Assembly (NCBI GenBank): GCA_963750995.1
Contig: CAVVST010000005.1
Location: 620,001 to 684,000, forward strand
DNA length: 64,000 bases
Reading direction: 5' to 3'
Source: CAVVST01 sp963750995
GTDB taxonomy: Bacteria > Acidobacteriota > Vicinamibacteria > Vicinamibacterales > UBA2999
The notes under the pieces were generated by a model that saw only the letters and a list, made by a program, of their open reading frames with translations, did no database searches and had not been told where the DNA came from. A program made the translations under genes and the position numbers. This document shows, in pieces, positions 17,419 through 27,687 of this stretch (positions within the stretch are counted from its first letter, which is position 1; each line of letters begins with the position of its first letter).

Positions 17419-18534
17419 CTACCGCGAGGCCGCGGCGTAGGTCTTGGTGAAGCCGTTGCGCGCATTGGTCACGATGAACGAGCCGTCGTCGCGCGCGCTG
17501 ACTTTGATCCAGTACGCCGTTCCGTTGTGCGCCGGCGGCGGAGGCGCTGCGGCCCCGGCCGGCGGCGCTGCCATCGCTGCAATCGGAATATCGGCGGGCT
17601 GCTCGTCGACGGTGTTGGCGATAAACATGCCGGGCGAGGTGTACTCCTGGCCGCTCAGTAATGAAAAATGGATTTGCCACAGGTCCTCGAGGCCCGGCGC
17701 CGAGTACAAAACCCGCATGGCATCGGGCTGTCCCCCTTTGCGCGTGCCGTTGTTCATCAGCGCAACCCGCGCGCGGAGCGGGTGGACCAGGATGGGGGCA
17801 TTCGACACCGGCTGCCCGTGATGCGAGACAAAAAACAGGTCGACCGTGCCAAGACGGTTGGTCGGGCACATCAGGTCGATTTCCTTGTTCCACGTCAGGT
17901 CGCCGAGGTGCACCGTCCGGAACCGTCCGTAAGTCAGATGGATGCCCACCGAGGCCGAGTTCTCACCGGTATCGGGATTCTGCGAGCTCTTGAAGTTCGC
18001 GCAGTACGGGTTCGGCGCACCCGCGCCAGGGACAGGCGACTGAATCACTTGCCCGGCGGCGCTGACGACGCGCACGCCGAGCCCCTCGATCGGAATCGTG
18101 TCGCCCGGCGTGACGATCGTGTGGCGCCCCTTGGCGTAGAGGCCTGGATAGACCTTCTGGAGGAATTCATCGACCGCAGCCGCGGGCTGGATGTTCGGAC
18201 CGTGATCGATGAAGTGCCGGATTGGCACCCGTTCGGCGAGCGCCGCCATGCCGCCGAAATGGTCGCCGTGGTAGTGCGTCGTGATCAGGTGATCGATCTG
18301 CTGCAGCCCCGCGTCGCGCACGGCGGCGGCGATGCGGTCGGCATCGCGGGCCGCCGCGGCCCCGCCGTTGCCGGTATCGATCAGGAGCGACTGGCCTGAC
18401 GGCGAGACGAACAGCGTGGCGTTGCCGCCCTCGACGTCGATCAGGTACATCTCCAGACCGCGCGCGGCCGGCCGCTGAGCCGCCGGGAACGCGGCAAGAC
18501 ACGCCAGAATGCAGCAAAGGATGCAGGTTCGCAT
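17419..18534 (-). CDS. Exported metallo-beta-lactamase-fold hydrolase
   Basis: The ~371-residue product starts MRTCILCCILACLAAFPAAQ (signal peptide, AGGAG ribosome-binding site upstream). It has the metal motif THYHGDHFGG (H87, H89, D91, H92), LLIDTGNGG before it and FFVSHHGQPVSNAP downstream, resembling the ComEC/Rec2-like branch of the fold. A Pro/Ala-rich stretch (AAPPAGAAAPPPPAHNG) and a C-terminal beta-like region (AYWIKVSARDDGSFIVTNARNGFTKTY) follow. The substrate is unknown. It precedes the ACT and HDAC genes by only 8 bases, so probably the same operon. Confidence 0.82.
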   Translation of the reverse strand: MRTCILCCILACLAAFPAAQRPAARGLEMYLIDVEGGNATLFVSPSGQSLLIDTGNGGAAAARDADRIAAAVRDAGLQQIDHLITTHYHGDHFGGMAALAERVPIRHFIDHGPNIQPAAAVDEFLQKVYPGLYAKGRHTIVTPGDTIPIEGLGVRVVSAAGQVIQSPVPGAGAPNPYCANFKSSQNPDTGENSASVGIHLTYGRFRTVHLGDLTWNKEIDLMCPTNRLGTVDLFFVSHHGQPVSNAPILVHPLRARVALMNNGTRKGGQPDAMRVLYSAPGLEDLWQIHFSLLSGQEYTSPGMFIANTVDEQPADIPIAAMAAPPAGAAAPPPPAHNGTAYWIKVSARDDGSFIVTNARNGFTKTYAAASR

Positions 18535-18660
18535 GGCAAGCTCCTGGAAGGCCGGCACGGCAGCGGCGATCATAGACTTTCAGCGAAAACTTGCGCTAGA
18601 GTGAACGGCCCGACCGACTCGAACGGTTCGAACGCTCCCGAACGCTCCGAACGAGGAAAT

Positions 18661-18912
18661 ATGGCCAAGACTGGACGAAACGACCTGTGCCCCTGCGGCA
18701 GCGGCCGGAAATATAAGAAATGTTGCGAACCCGGCGAGCGCGACGGCGGCACCCGCAACCGGGTGATGATGTTCGCGGTCGGCGGCGCCGTGCTGGTGGC
18801 GCTCCTGGCTGGCATCGCGTCGTTCACCGGTGAGCGATCAACGGGCCTGACGCGCGTGTGGTCACCTGAGCACGGCCACTATCACGACGCCAACGGCGTT
18901 CAGATTCCCTAG
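18661..18912 (+). CDS. Small membrane protein with SEC-C zinc motif
   Basis: An 83-residue protein. Residues 8-22 (DLCPCGSGRKYKKCC, Cys 10, 12, 21, 22) are a SEC-C motif, the zinc-binding segment best known from the SecA tail. Residues ~34-55 (VMMFAVGGAVLVALLAGIA) form one membrane helix. The C-terminus has WSPEHGHYHDANG, a His-rich phrase. A GAGGAAAT ribosome-binding site supports the ATG at 18661. Role unknown; the cytoplasmic zinc finger may bind SecB, ribosomes or nucleic acid. The 3' end overlaps the convergent acyltransferase gene by 4 bases. Confidence 0.82.
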   Translation: MAKTGRNDLCPCGSGRKYKKCCEPGERDGGTRNRVMMFAVGGAVLVALLAGIASFTGERSTGLTRVWSPEHGHYHDANGVQIP

Positions 18913-19577
18913 ATCAGCCGTAGCGCCCGTTGCTCGAGCGCTCGCAAACGTGACTCGAGCTCTGTACGCGCCTGCTCGAGCTGCCCATCCGTCGCACCCG
19001 GCGCCACTGCCATGGGCTCGCCCACCACGAGCGCCACGGTACTGAACGGCTTCGGGATCTGTGTCTGGTCCCAGCTCCTGAGCGTCCACGCACGCGACGC
19101 CTCCAGGTGAAACGGCAGCACCGGGTTCCCCGTCGTCCGCGACAGCCATAACGCGCCCGGTTGCGCGACCCGCGCCGGGCCGCGTGGCCCGTCCAGCGTG
19201 AACCCCGCCGCTTTGCCCCGCTCCATGTCGCGAACCAGCTGCAGCATCGCCCTGAGCCCGCCGCGCGACGTCGACCCGCGCGCGGTGCCGTATCCGAACC
19301 GCTCGATGATCCGCGCGATCCATTCCCCGTCGAAGTTCTCGCTGGTAATGACGACGATGCCGCGCCGGCGGAAGTAGAACGTGGCGGGCAGGATGCGGCC
19401 GTGCCAAAAGGCCATGACCGGCTGCCGGCCGGACGCGGTAATCGCGTCGAGATGCTGAAGCCCTTCGACACGCCACCGCAGCGTCCGCCCGAGCGCGTTG
19501 ATGAGCGGATACGCCAGCGCCGCGATCGCCGCGGCCTGGAAGCGTTTCAACGCCGAAGTTCGCCAGTCGTCAGCCAT
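18909..19577 (-). CDS. DUF374 lysophospholipid acyltransferase-like protein
   Basis: A 222-residue protein of the DUF374 group: VMAFWHGRILPATFYFRRRGIVVITSENFDGEWIARIIERFGYGTARGSTSRGGLRAMLQLVRDM, then AAGFTLDGPRGPARVAQPGALWLSR and NPVLPFHLEAS. The H-containing WHGR and the DGPRGP blocks match the acyltransferase active-site and substrate motifs. The group is thought to acylate lipid A precursors or lysophospholipids at the inner membrane. A hydrophobic N-terminal helix (AAIAALAYPLINAL) would anchor it. Confidence 0.85.
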   Translation of the reverse strand: MADDWRTSALKRFQAAAIAALAYPLINALGRTLRWRVEGLQHLDAITASGRQPVMAFWHGRILPATFYFRRRGIVVITSENFDGEWIARIIERFGYGTARGSTSRGGLRAMLQLVRDMERGKAAGFTLDGPRGPARVAQPGALWLSRTTGNPVLPFHLEASRAWTLRSWDQTQIPKPFSTVALVVGEPMAVAPGATDGQLEQARTELESRLRALEQRALRLI

Positions 19578-19578
19578 G

Positions 19579-19665
19579 AACCACGACGGCCACGATGACT
19601 ACGAAGGACACGAAACCCTTTTCCTGTAGTCGTGGTCTTCGCAACCCTCGCGCGCTTCGTGGTTG
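19579..19665. repeat. Intergenic word hairpin (CCACGA words)
   Basis: The gap before ETF-QO is filled by degenerate CCACGACGGCCACGATGACT-type words on the left and TCGTGGTCTTCG ... CTTCGTGGTT on the right, which are complementary (AACCACGA against TCGTGGTT equivalents). Related words recur at 21.3, 23.1 and 50.7 kb. Confidence 0.5.
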
Positions 19666-19671
19666 AGCGGG

Positions 19672-21321
19672 TTACATTCCATTGTACTGAGGGCCACCGC
19701 CGCCCTCAGGCGGAACCCACGTGATCACCGCGTAGGGATCCATGATGTCGCACGTCTTGCAGTGGACGCAGTTCGACGCATTGATCTGCAGACGCGGGCC
19801 GGTCGGCTCCTGCACGATTTCGTAGACGTTCGCCGGGCAGAAGCGGATGCACGGATGACCGTATTCAGGGCCGCAGATCGAACTGCACACCTCGGTGTGC
19901 ACGAGCAGGTGCGGGGGTTGGTCTTCGTCGTGCGCGGTGCCGGAAAAATGCACGTTCGTGACCTTGTCGAACGTGAGCCGGCGATCGACGGTGGCCGCGT
20001 TGCCTGGCGCGAGTGACGCAGGTGGCGCTCCGTAATACCGACTCAGCGTCTTCATCCGCTCGTGCCCGGGATGGCCGTGGAGCTCCGGCAGCGCGCGGCC
20101 GTGAGTCACGAGTGCGAGTCCCGCAACGGCGAGGCCCGGGAACAAGCCGTATTCGAAGCCCTGGTGCACACTGCGCACGGGATAGAGCTCGGCCCTGACG
20201 GCGCTGCCGTCGATCTTCTGCTGATAGCGCGACAGGCTTGCCGCCGACGTATCACCCGCGCGGATCGCCTCGAAGGCCGATTCGGCCGCGAGCATCCCCG
20301 TGCGCATGGCCAGGTGAATTCCCTTCAGGCGCATCGAGTTCAGGAACGCGGCGGCATCGCCCGCGATCAAGCCACCATCCATGTACGGCTGCGGGATCGT
20401 GTTCCATCCCCCTTCAGGCAGCGCCTTGGCGCCGTAGCGAACCATCTGGCCGCCGTCGAGCAGCCCGGCAACGAACGGGTGCTGCTTGAACCGATTGAAG
20501 GCCATGTGCGGGTCGAAGAGCGGATCCTTGTAGTCGAGCCCCACCACGAAACCGACGGACAGCCGTCCCTCGGGCATCGCGTAGATGAAACCGCCGCCGA
20601 ACTCGTCGTGCCGCAGCGGATACCCGAGCGAGTGAATGACGGTGCCGGGCGCGAGGCGATCGGGGGGCACCTCCCACTGTTCCTTGAGGCCGAGCGCGAA
20701 CTGTTCCGGCTGTCGTCCTCGGCCGAGCTGAAAACGCCGCAGCAACTCCTTCGTCAGGTTGCCGCGCACACCGTCGCAGAAGATGGTGACCTTGGCGTGG
20801 ATATCCACGCCGGCCTCGAACCCGGCCTTGCGCTCGCCATGCCGGCCGACGCCGCGGTCTCCGGTCGTGACGCCAATCACACGGTTGCCGTTGGTGATGA
20901 CGTGCTGCCCGGCAAATCCGGTGAAGAAATCGATGCCGTGCCCTTCGGCCTGCGCGGCGAGCCAGCGCACGAAGTGATTCAGCGAAATGATGCTGTTGCC
21001 GTGATTGCGCAGCGGCGGGGGGATGACGGGAAACGGGATGCGGGACGTCTGCGTGAGGAAATAGACATGGTCCTCCTTGACATCCACGGCGAGCGGCGCG
21101 CCCTTCTCGCGGTAGTCAGGGATGAGATCGCGCAGTGTCGAGGGATCGAGCACCGCCCCCGACAACATATGCGCACCGGCCTCGCGCGCCTTCTCGAGCA
21201 CGGCAATCGAGAGCGGTTCGCCACCCTGCTGCGCCTGGAGCTGACCGAGCCGGATGGCGGCGGACAGCCCGGCCGGTCCGCCGCCGACGATCAGGACATC
21301 GACGTCAAGCGTGTCAGACAT
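19672..21321 (-). CDS. Electron transfer flavoprotein:quinone oxidoreductase
   Basis: A 549-residue protein. The N-terminus VDVLIVGGGPAGLSAAIRL binds FAD. The middle has the quinone and membrane-associated region (GGFIYAMPEGRLSVGFVVGLDYKDP, GDAAAFLNSMRLKGIHLAM). The C-terminus binds a [4Fe-4S] cluster (NASNCVHCKTCDIMDPYAVITWVPPEGGGGPQY), with further cysteines in CSSICGPEYGHPCIRFCPANVYE. It takes electrons from reduced ETF and passes them to the quinone pool at the membrane, here presumably menaquinone. Adjacent etfA and etfB make a complete electron bridge from acyl-CoA or other dehydrogenases. Confidence 0.95.
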   Translation of the reverse strand: MSDTLDVDVLIVGGGPAGLSAAIRLGQLQAQQGGEPLSIAVLEKAREAGAHMLSGAVLDPSTLRDLIPDYREKGAPLAVDVKEDHVYFLTQTSRIPFPVIPPPLRNHGNSIISLNHFVRWLAAQAEGHGIDFFTGFAGQHVITNGNRVIGVTTGDRGVGRHGERKAGFEAGVDIHAKVTIFCDGVRGNLTKELLRRFQLGRGRQPEQFALGLKEQWEVPPDRLAPGTVIHSLGYPLRHDEFGGGFIYAMPEGRLSVGFVVGLDYKDPLFDPHMAFNRFKQHPFVAGLLDGGQMVRYGAKALPEGGWNTIPQPYMDGGLIAGDAAAFLNSMRLKGIHLAMRTGMLAAESAFEAIRAGDTSAASLSRYQQKIDGSAVRAELYPVRSVHQGFEYGLFPGLAVAGLALVTHGRALPELHGHPGHERMKTLSRYYGAPPASLAPGNAATVDRRLTFDKVTNVHFSGTAHDEDQPPHLLVHTEVCSSICGPEYGHPCIRFCPANVYEIVQEPTGPRLQINASNCVHCKTCDIMDPYAVITWVPPEGGGGPQYNGM

Positions 21322-21328
21322 AAGGAGG

Positions 21329-21400
21329 AACCACGACGTTCACGACGAGCACGACTCTTTCCGCCAATCGTGTTTCGTCGTGTGCGTCGTGCCGTCGTGG

Positions 21401-21402
<2 letters not shown>
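21329..21402. repeat. Intergenic word hairpin (CGACGT/CACGAC words)
   Basis: AACCACGACG at 21329-21338 pairs exactly with CGTCGTGGTT at 21393-21402. The loop is packed with further CACGACG and CGTCGTG words that can also pair. The right arm overlaps the etfA stop codon, so the hairpin lies exactly at the etfA to ETF-QO boundary on the minus strand. Confidence 0.65.
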
Positions 21403-22362
<960 letters not shown>

Positions 22363-22366
<4 letters not shown>

Positions 22367-23124
22367 AGCGCCCGCGCCTCCTCGCGAAGCCGGCGCACCA
22401 GCTCTTTCGCGGCTGCGGCCGGCGACCCGGGGATCATCTGCGTCTGCTTCGACCGGACCGGCAGCGCAAGCGCGACGATCTGCTGCGACGGCTGGAGCCC
22501 CCCGGGCAGTGCCACCTTCCGGATCTCTTTCTTCTTCGCCGCCATGATCCCTTTGAGCGTCGCGTAGCGCAGTTGGTTAATGCCGCTCTGAATCGTGAGG
22601 AGCGCCGGCAGGGGCATCGCCACCCACTGGAACCAGCCCCCCTCCAGCTCGCGCTTCACGCGCAGGCTGGAGTCCTGAATCTGGATCTCCATGATGATGG
22701 TGGAGTGCGGGATGCCGAGGCGCTCCGCCAGCACGACGCCGGTCTGGCCGTGCCCCTGGTCATCGGACTGCAGCCCGGTCAGGACCAGGTCGAACTTCTC
22801 GTCGGCCATCGCCGCCGCAAGCGCGCCCGCGGTCACGAACGCGTCGGCAGAGCCGAGCGAGTCGTCTTCGACGTGAATGGCCCGGTCCGCGCCGCGCGCG
22901 AGCGCTTCGCGCAGTACCTGCTGCACCCGGGCCGGGCCTGCCGCGCACACGACCACCTCGCCGCCGTGCTTTTCGCGCAGGCGCAGTCCCTCTTCGAGCG
23001 CATAGGCGTCCGGCTCGTTCATCTCGAAGCTGGCGTCCTGTTCGCGGATCCAGGTCTTGTCGTCGCGCAGGCGCGGCTGCCACTCGCGCGTGGGGACTTG
23101 CTTGATACAGACGGCAATCTTCAT
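22363..23124 (-). CDS. etfB: Electron transfer flavoprotein, beta subunit
   Basis: A 253-residue protein beginning MKIAVCIKQVPTREWQPRL, the standard ETF beta start. It includes SFEMNEPDAYALEEGLRLREKHGGEVVVC, FDLVLTGLQSDDQGHGQTGVVLAERLGIPH and the family signature KRELEGGWFQWVAMPLPALLTIQSGINQLRYATLKGIMAAKKKEI. It carries the AMP-binding half of the ETF heterodimer. First gene of etfB-etfA-ETF-QO. Confidence 0.96.
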
Positions 23125-23132
23125 GCTGTCTC

Positions 23133-23220
23133 AACCACGACGGACATGACGATCGAGAAGGTCACGAACAACAAAGGGTACTCGTGTGCCTCGCTCGCTT
23201 CGAGTCTTCGTGCTTTGGTG
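23133..23220. repeat. Degenerate CACGA-word region
   Basis: The gap between fabF and etfB holds AACCACGACGGACATGACG and, later, CGCTTCGAGTCTTCGTGC, short words of the same family as in neighbouring gaps, with weaker self-complementarity. Nothing else is visible in it. Confidence 0.35.
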
Positions 23221-23222
23221 TC

Positions 23223-24464
23223 TCACCCGTCGTACTTCTTGAACAGCAGCGCGGCGTTGGTCCCGCCGAAGCCGAACGAGTTGGAGAGAGCGTAGTCCAC
23301 CTTCACGGCGCGGCTCTTGTGCGGAACGTAGTCGAGATCGCACTCCGGGTCCGGGTCATCGAGATTGATCGTCGGCGGCACGACCTGGTGGTAGACGGCG
23401 AGCGCCGAGATCCCTGCTTCGAGACCGCCGGCGGCACCGAGCAGGTGGCCGGTCATCGACTTGGTGGACGAAATGGCGATCGAGCCGGCGTGCTCGCCGA
23501 AGCATCGTTTGATCGCCAGCGTTTCGAGCCGATCGTTGTACGGCGTCGACGTGCCGTGGGCGTTGATGTAGCCGACCTGCTCGGGGCGGATGCCGGCCTT
23601 CTTCAGCGCCAGTCCCATCACGCGAACGGCGCCCTCGCCGTCTTCGGACGGGGCGGTGATGTGGTACGCGTCAGCGGAGGCGCCGTAGCCGACCAGTTCG
23701 GCGTAAATCCGGGCGCCGCGGCGCCTGGCGTGTTCCAGTTCCTCGAGAATGACGACGCCGGCGCCCTCGCCGATGATGAAGCCGTCGCGATCCTTGTCGA
23801 AAGGCCGGCTCGCACGCGCCGGGTCGTCGTTGCGGGTCGACAGCGCCTGCATGCGCCCGAACCCGCCGACGCTCATCGGTGTAATCGCCGCTTCCGACCC
23901 GCCGGCAATCATCGCGTCTGCGTCGCCGCGCCGGATGATCTCGAACGACTCACCGACCGCGTGCGCCGACGCGGAGCACGCGGTGCAGGTCGCCAGGTTC
24001 GGTCCCTTGGCGCCGAACCGGATCGACACCTGTCCGGCCGCGAGGTTGATGATCGCCGACGGAATGAAGAAAGGAGAAATCTTGCGCGGGCCACCCTCGA
24101 GCAGCGCCGCGTGCTCGCGCTCGATGGTGGCGAAGCCGCCGATCCCCGAGGCGATGTACACGCCGACCGACGGCGCGTTGTCGGCGGTGATCGCCAGGCC
24201 CGAGTCGTCCATCGCGAACTGCGACGCGGCGATGGCGTACTGGATGAAGACGTCCATCTTCTTGACGTCCTTCTTGTCGACGAACTGCAGCGGGTCGAAG
24301 CCCCTGACCTCCGCCGCAATCTGCGCGGCGAACCCGCTGACGTCGAACCTGGTGATCCGCGCCACGCCGCTGGTACCGGCCAGCAGCGCCTGCCAGTTCT
24401 GGCTGGTGCCGATACCGAGCGACGACACCAGGCCGATGCCGGTGATGACGACCCGCCTGCTCAA
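23223..24464 (-). CDS. fabF: 3-oxoacyl-ACP synthase II
   Basis: A 413-residue [20 protein letters not shown] at the start, the catalytic Cys in [15 protein letters not shown], and His residues in [15 protein letters not shown] and [16 protein letters not shown], then [14 protein letters not shown] at the end. It condenses malonyl-ACP with acyl-ACP during fatty acid elongation. It is the last fatty-acid gene of the plsX-fabD-fabG-acpP-fabF run. Confidence 0.97.
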   Translation of the reverse strand: MSRRVVITGIGLVSSLGIGTSQNWQALLAGTSGVARITRFDVSGFAAQIAAEVRGFDPLQFVDKKDVKKMDVFIQYAIAASQFAMDDSGLAITADNAPSVGVYIASGIGGFATIEREHAALLEGGPRKISPFFIPSAIINLAAGQVSIRFGAKGPNLATCTACSASAHAVGESFEIIRRGDADAMIAGGSEAAITPMSVGGFGRMQALSTRNDDPARASRPFDKDRDGFIIGEGAGVVILEELEHARRRGARIYAELVGYGASADAYHITAPSEDGEGAVRVMGLALKKAGIRPEQVGYINAHGTSTPYNDRLETLAIKRCFGEHAGSIAISSTKSMTGHLLGAAGGLEAGISALAVYHQVVPPTINLDDPDPECDLDYVPHKSRAVKVDYALSNSFGFGGTNAALLFKKYDG

Positions 24465-24486
24465 ACGACCTCCGTGGATCCGGTGG

Positions 24487-24732
24487 TTACCCCTTCTTGC
24501 CCTTCGCGTGCGAGTCGATGTAGTCGATCGCCTCCTTCACGCGCGTGATCTTCTCAGCGTCCTCGTCCGGGATCTCGATCCCGAATTCCTCTTCGAACGC
24601 CATGACGAGCTCCACCGTGTCGAGCGAGTCCGCACCCAGATCGTCGACGAAGGACGCATCCGGCGTCACTTCCTCTTCGTCCACGCCGAGCTGCTCCACG
24701 ATGATGCTCTTCACCTTGTCTGCGACGGCCAT
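24487..24732 (-). CDS. acpP: Acyl carrier protein
   Basis: An 81-residue acidic protein with the phosphopantetheine site [32 protein letters not shown]; the Ser of DSL carries the prosthetic group. The ATG at 24732 lies five bases after GGAGG, preferred over a GTG one codon upstream. It shuttles acyl chains to FabF, FabG, FabD and to the lipid A enzymes encoded downstream. Confidence 0.98.
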   Translation of the reverse strand: MAVADKVKSIIVEQLGVDEEEVTPDASFVDDLGADSLDTVELVMAFEEEFGIEIPDEDAEKITRVKEAIDYIDSHAKGKKG

Positions 24733-24749
24733 CACGCCTCCAATCGAAG

Positions 24750-25490
24750 CTACATGTACATTCCGCCGTTGACGGCGAGTACTTGCCCTGTAATATACGA
24801 CGCCTCATCCGAGGCAAGAAAACAAACCGCCGCCGCGACGTCGGCGGTGCTGCCAAGCCGGCCGAGTGGAATCTGGTCCGCCCAGTCGCCTTGCGCCTTC
24901 TCCGTGATCGCCCGGGTCATGTCGGTCTCGATCAGCCCGGGCGCCACCACGTTCACCGTCACGCCGCGCGACGCGACCTCGCGCGCCAGTGACTTCGAGA
25001 ACCCGATCAACCCCGCCTTCGAGGCGGCATAGTTCGACTGGCCGGCGTTGCCGACCTGCCCGACCACCGAGCTGATGCTGATGATGCGGCCGGCGCGCTG
25101 CTTGATCATCGGCTTGATCACCGCCCGCGCGCAGGCGAACGCGGCGGTGAGGTTGGTGGCGATGACCTCGTCCCAGTCATCCCGCTTCATGCGCATCAGC
25201 AGCTGATCGCGGGCAATGCCCGCGTTGTTCACCAGGATGTCGACGCGGCCGTGACGCTCGAGGACGCCGCTGACCATCGCGTCCACCGCCGCCGCGTCGG
25301 TCACGTCAAGGGCAGCGGCCTCGCCGCGGCCGCCGGCGGCGCCGATCGCGCCCGCGGTCCCGGCCGCGTGATCGCCACGCGCGGCCGCGATCACGCAGGC
25401 GCCGCGCGACGCCAGCATCAGCGCCACCTCGCGGCCGATGCCGCGCGAGGCGCCGGTGACGATCGCCACCTTATCGCGAAGGTCGAGCAT
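24750..25490 (-). CDS. fabG: 3-oxoacyl-ACP reductase
   Basis: A 246-residue short-chain dehydrogenase: [19 protein letters not shown] binds [22 protein letters not shown] follows, the catalytic Ser, Tyr and Lys are in [39 protein letters not shown], and the end has [15 protein letters not shown]. This is the FabG pattern. The ATG at 25490 overlaps the 3' end of fabD by 20 bases. Confidence 0.97.
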   Translation of the reverse strand: MLDLRDKVAIVTGASRGIGREVALMLASRGACVIAAARGDHAAGTAGAIGAAGGRGEAAALDVTDAAAVDAMVSGVLERHGRVDILVNNAGIARDQLLMRMKRDDWDEVIATNLTAAFACARAVIKPMIKQRAGRIISISSVVGQVGNAGQSNYAASKAGLIGFSKSLAREVASRGVTVNVVAPGLIETDMTRAITEKAQGDWADQIPLGRLGSTADVAAAVCFLASDEASYITGQVLAVNGGMYM

Positions 25491-26406
25491 GGGCGAGGAT
25501 CGCGTCCAAGTCTTCGGGGCCGCCGAAGGCAAGCACTTCGGCGTCCTTGTGAATTTTTCTGGCCAATCCGCTCAGTACGCGTCCCGGGCCCACCTCAACA
25601 TACGTGGTGACGCCCTCCGACGCAAGACGATGCATGATGTCTTCCCACAACACCGGAGACGACACCTGCCGCACCAGGGCATCGATCGCGGCGCCGCCAT
25701 CGCGCTTTGCGTCGGCGTCGACGTTGGCGACGATCGGCACGCGCGGCGGATGCACCGTGAGCCCGCGCAGCTCGGGGGCCAGCCGCTCTTCGGCCGGCTT
25801 CATCAGGGCGCAGTGGAACGGCGCGCTCACGAGGAGCGGCAGCACGCGCTTGGCGCCAAGCTCCTTCGCGCGCGCGCCCGCACGCTGTACCGCCGCGGTG
25901 GCGCCGGCGATGACCACCTGGTCGGGGCTGTTGATGTTGGCGGGGCTGACGATCTCGCCGTCGGCGGCTTCCTCGCACGCACGGCGGACTGTGGCCGCGT
26001 CGAGACCGAGAACGGCCGCCATCGCGCCCTCCCCGACCGGCACCGCCTCCTGCATGTATCGACCCCGCCGGCGCACCACCCCGACCGCGTCGCCGAACGC
26101 GAACGTGCCGGCGGCCACGTTCGCCGAATACTCGCCGAGACTGTGCCCGGCGACGATGTCGGGATGAATGCCGCGCGACGCCAGCACGCGAGCCGCTGCC
26201 GTGCTGACCGTCAGGATGGCGGGCTGGGTGTGTTCCGTGAGCGTCAACTGGCCCTCGGGCCCGTCGAAGCACAGGCCGGACAGCGAACCGCCAAAAGCAG
26301 CGTCAGCCTCCTCGAACGTCGTCCGCGCTTCGGCAAACGCTTCGGCCAGCGCGCGTCCCATGCCGACTTTCTGCGATCCCTGTCCTGGAAATAGAAATGC
26401 AATCAC
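25471..26406 (-). CDS. fabD: Malonyl-CoA:ACP transacylase
   Basis: A 311-residue FabD: IAFLFPGQGSQKVGMGRAL at the start, the nucleophile Ser in IVAGHSLGEYSANVAAG, the Arg in RRRGRYMQEAVP, and the His in LLVSAPFHCALMKPAEE. It loads malonyl groups onto ACP. It overlaps plsX by 4 bases. Confidence 0.97.
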   Translation of the reverse strand: MIAFLFPGQGSQKVGMGRALAEAFAEARTTFEEADAAFGGSLSGLCFDGPEGQLTLTEHTQPAILTVSTAAARVLASRGIHPDIVAGHSLGEYSANVAAGTFAFGDAVGVVRRRGRYMQEAVPVGEGAMAAVLGLDAATVRRACEEAADGEIVSPANINSPDQVVIAGATAAVQRAGARAKELGAKRVLPLLVSAPFHCALMKPAEERLAPELRGLTVHPPRVPIVANVDADAKRDGGAAIDALVRQVSSPVLWEDIMHRLASEGVTTYVEVGPGRVLSGLARKIHKDAEVLAFGGPEDLDAILAHARPSR

Positions 26407-27413
26407 CGGCCGGCCACCGAGGCGGCGGCGATCTCATGCTCGACGCGGGGAATGAAGTCGCTCGTCGCGAACCGGTAGGCCAGGGCAATCGCGTTGCGAA
26501 TCGCCTTGGCCGACGATCGGCCGTGGCCGATGATCGCAAGGCCGGCGACGCCGAGCAGCGGCGCGCCGCCGTACTCGGAGTAGTCGACGCGCCGACGGAA
26601 CCGCCGGAACGCCCGTCGCGACAGCAGGTAGCCGACCTGGCTGGAGAAGGTCCCCCGCAGCTCGTCGCCCAGCAGCGTTTCCACCGTCTCCACCAGTCCC
26701 TCGCTCGTCTTCAGGACCACGTTGCCGGTGAACCCGTCGCAGACGATGACGTCCGCCGATCCGCCGTAGATTTCACGACCCTCGACGTTGCCGATGAAAT
26801 TGAGCGGCGACGCTTTGAGCAGCCGGTGCGCCTCCCGTGTCAAGTCGTTGCCCTTGGTTTCCTCTTCGCCGATCGACAGCAGCCCCACCCGCGGGCGTTC
26901 AGTCCCATACGCGACCCGCGCATAGACGCTGCCCATCACCGCGAACTGCAGCAGGTGATGCGGCCGGCACTCGACGTTCGCGCCGGCATCTACCAGCACG
27001 GCCGGCCGCGCCAGCGTCGGAATCGCCGCCGCCAGCGCCGGACGATCGACGCCGGGGATCGTGCCGAACGCGGCGTACGACGCCATCACGGTGGCCCCGG
27101 TATGGCCCGCGCTGACGAGCGCGTCCGCCTGCTTCCGGGCGACGAGATCGGCGGCCACACGAATCGACGCGCCCGGCTTGCGCCGCAGCGCCGCGGCCGG
27201 GGACTCGGTCATGGCAATGACGTCGGATGCGTCGACGATTTCAAGGTCGAGGCTCGCCCAGTCCGGGTGCTGCGCCAGCGCCGCGGTCACTGCCGCCCTG
27301 GGGCCGACCAGCGCGATCTTCACCGTGAGATGCCGCGCGGCCGCCACCGCCCCGTCGACCACAGCCGACGGCGCGTGATCGCCTCCCATCGCGTCAACGG
27401 CGATAGAAATCAT
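26403..27413 (-). CDS. plsX: Phosphate acyltransferase PlsX
   Basis: A 336-residue PlsX: SIAVDAMGGDHAPSAVVDGAV at the start, SAGHTGATVMASYAAFGTIPGVDRPALA, DAGANVECRPHHLLQFAVMGSVYAR, NVEGREIYGGSADVIVCDGFTGNVVLKTSEG and EYGGAPLLGVAGLAIIGHGRS. It converts acyl-ACP to acyl-phosphate for phospholipid synthesis, linking the fab genes to membrane lipid. The rpmF-plsX-fab order is widely conserved. Confidence 0.97.
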   Translation of the reverse strand: MISIAVDAMGGDHAPSAVVDGAVAAARHLTVKIALVGPRAAVTAALAQHPDWASLDLEIVDASDVIAMTESPAAALRRKPGASIRVAADLVARKQADALVSAGHTGATVMASYAAFGTIPGVDRPALAAAIPTLARPAVLVDAGANVECRPHHLLQFAVMGSVYARVAYGTERPRVGLLSIGEEETKGNDLTREAHRLLKASPLNFIGNVEGREIYGGSADVIVCDGFTGNVVLKTSEGLVETVETLLGDELRGTFSSQVGYLLSRRAFRRFRRRVDYSEYGGAPLLGVAGLAIIGHGRSSAKAIRNAIALAYRFATSDFIPRVEHEIAAASVAGR

Positions 27414-27494
27414 GTGATTTGCGATTGATGATTTGCGACTTGTGATTGCAGGCCCGATCCGTCAATCGCAAATCACCAATCACGAATCACAAAT
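27414..27494. repeat. Intergenic word hairpin (GATTTGCGATTG words)
   Basis: GTGATTTGCGATTG at 27414-27427 pairs perfectly with CAATCGCAAATCAC at 27463-27476. Each arm is itself built from variants of the same word (GATGATTTGCGACTTGTGATTG; CAATCACGAATCACAAAT). It fills almost the whole gap between rpmF and plsX on the minus strand and is one of the clearest members of its family. Confidence 0.75.
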
Positions 27495-27500
27495 GCAGAC

Positions 27501-27683
27501 CTATTCTTCGTCAACCGGCCGGACCTGCCGCTGCCTGTAATAGCCGCAGTGCGGGCAGATGCGGTGCGGCGCCTTCGGCTCGTGGCACTGTGGGCAGAGG
27601 CCGGTCGTGGCCGCCCGGAGGGTGTCATGGGTGCGCCGCTTGGCGGTGCGGGTCTTGGAATGTCGGCGTTTTGGGTTAGGCAT
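27501..27683 (-). CDS. rpmF: 50S ribosomal protein L32
   Basis: A 60-residue L32: MPNPKRRHSKTRTAKRRTHD at the start and a zinc ribbon at C30, C33, C43 and C46 (CPQC ... CPHC), so it is the zinc-bound form. The ATG at 27683 is fixed by the conserved MPNPKRRHS start and by a 4-base gap to the DUF177 gene. Confidence 0.97.
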   Translation of the reverse strand: MPNPKRRHSKTRTAKRRTHDTLRAATTGLCPQCHEPKAPHRICPHCGYYRQRQVRPVDEE

Positions 27684-27687
27684 AGTC

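Noticed and set aside
27414..27494. Possible CRISPR-like array because of repeated short words
   Set aside because: Repeats are degenerate, have no regular spacers, are arranged as an inverted pair, and no cas genes are present.
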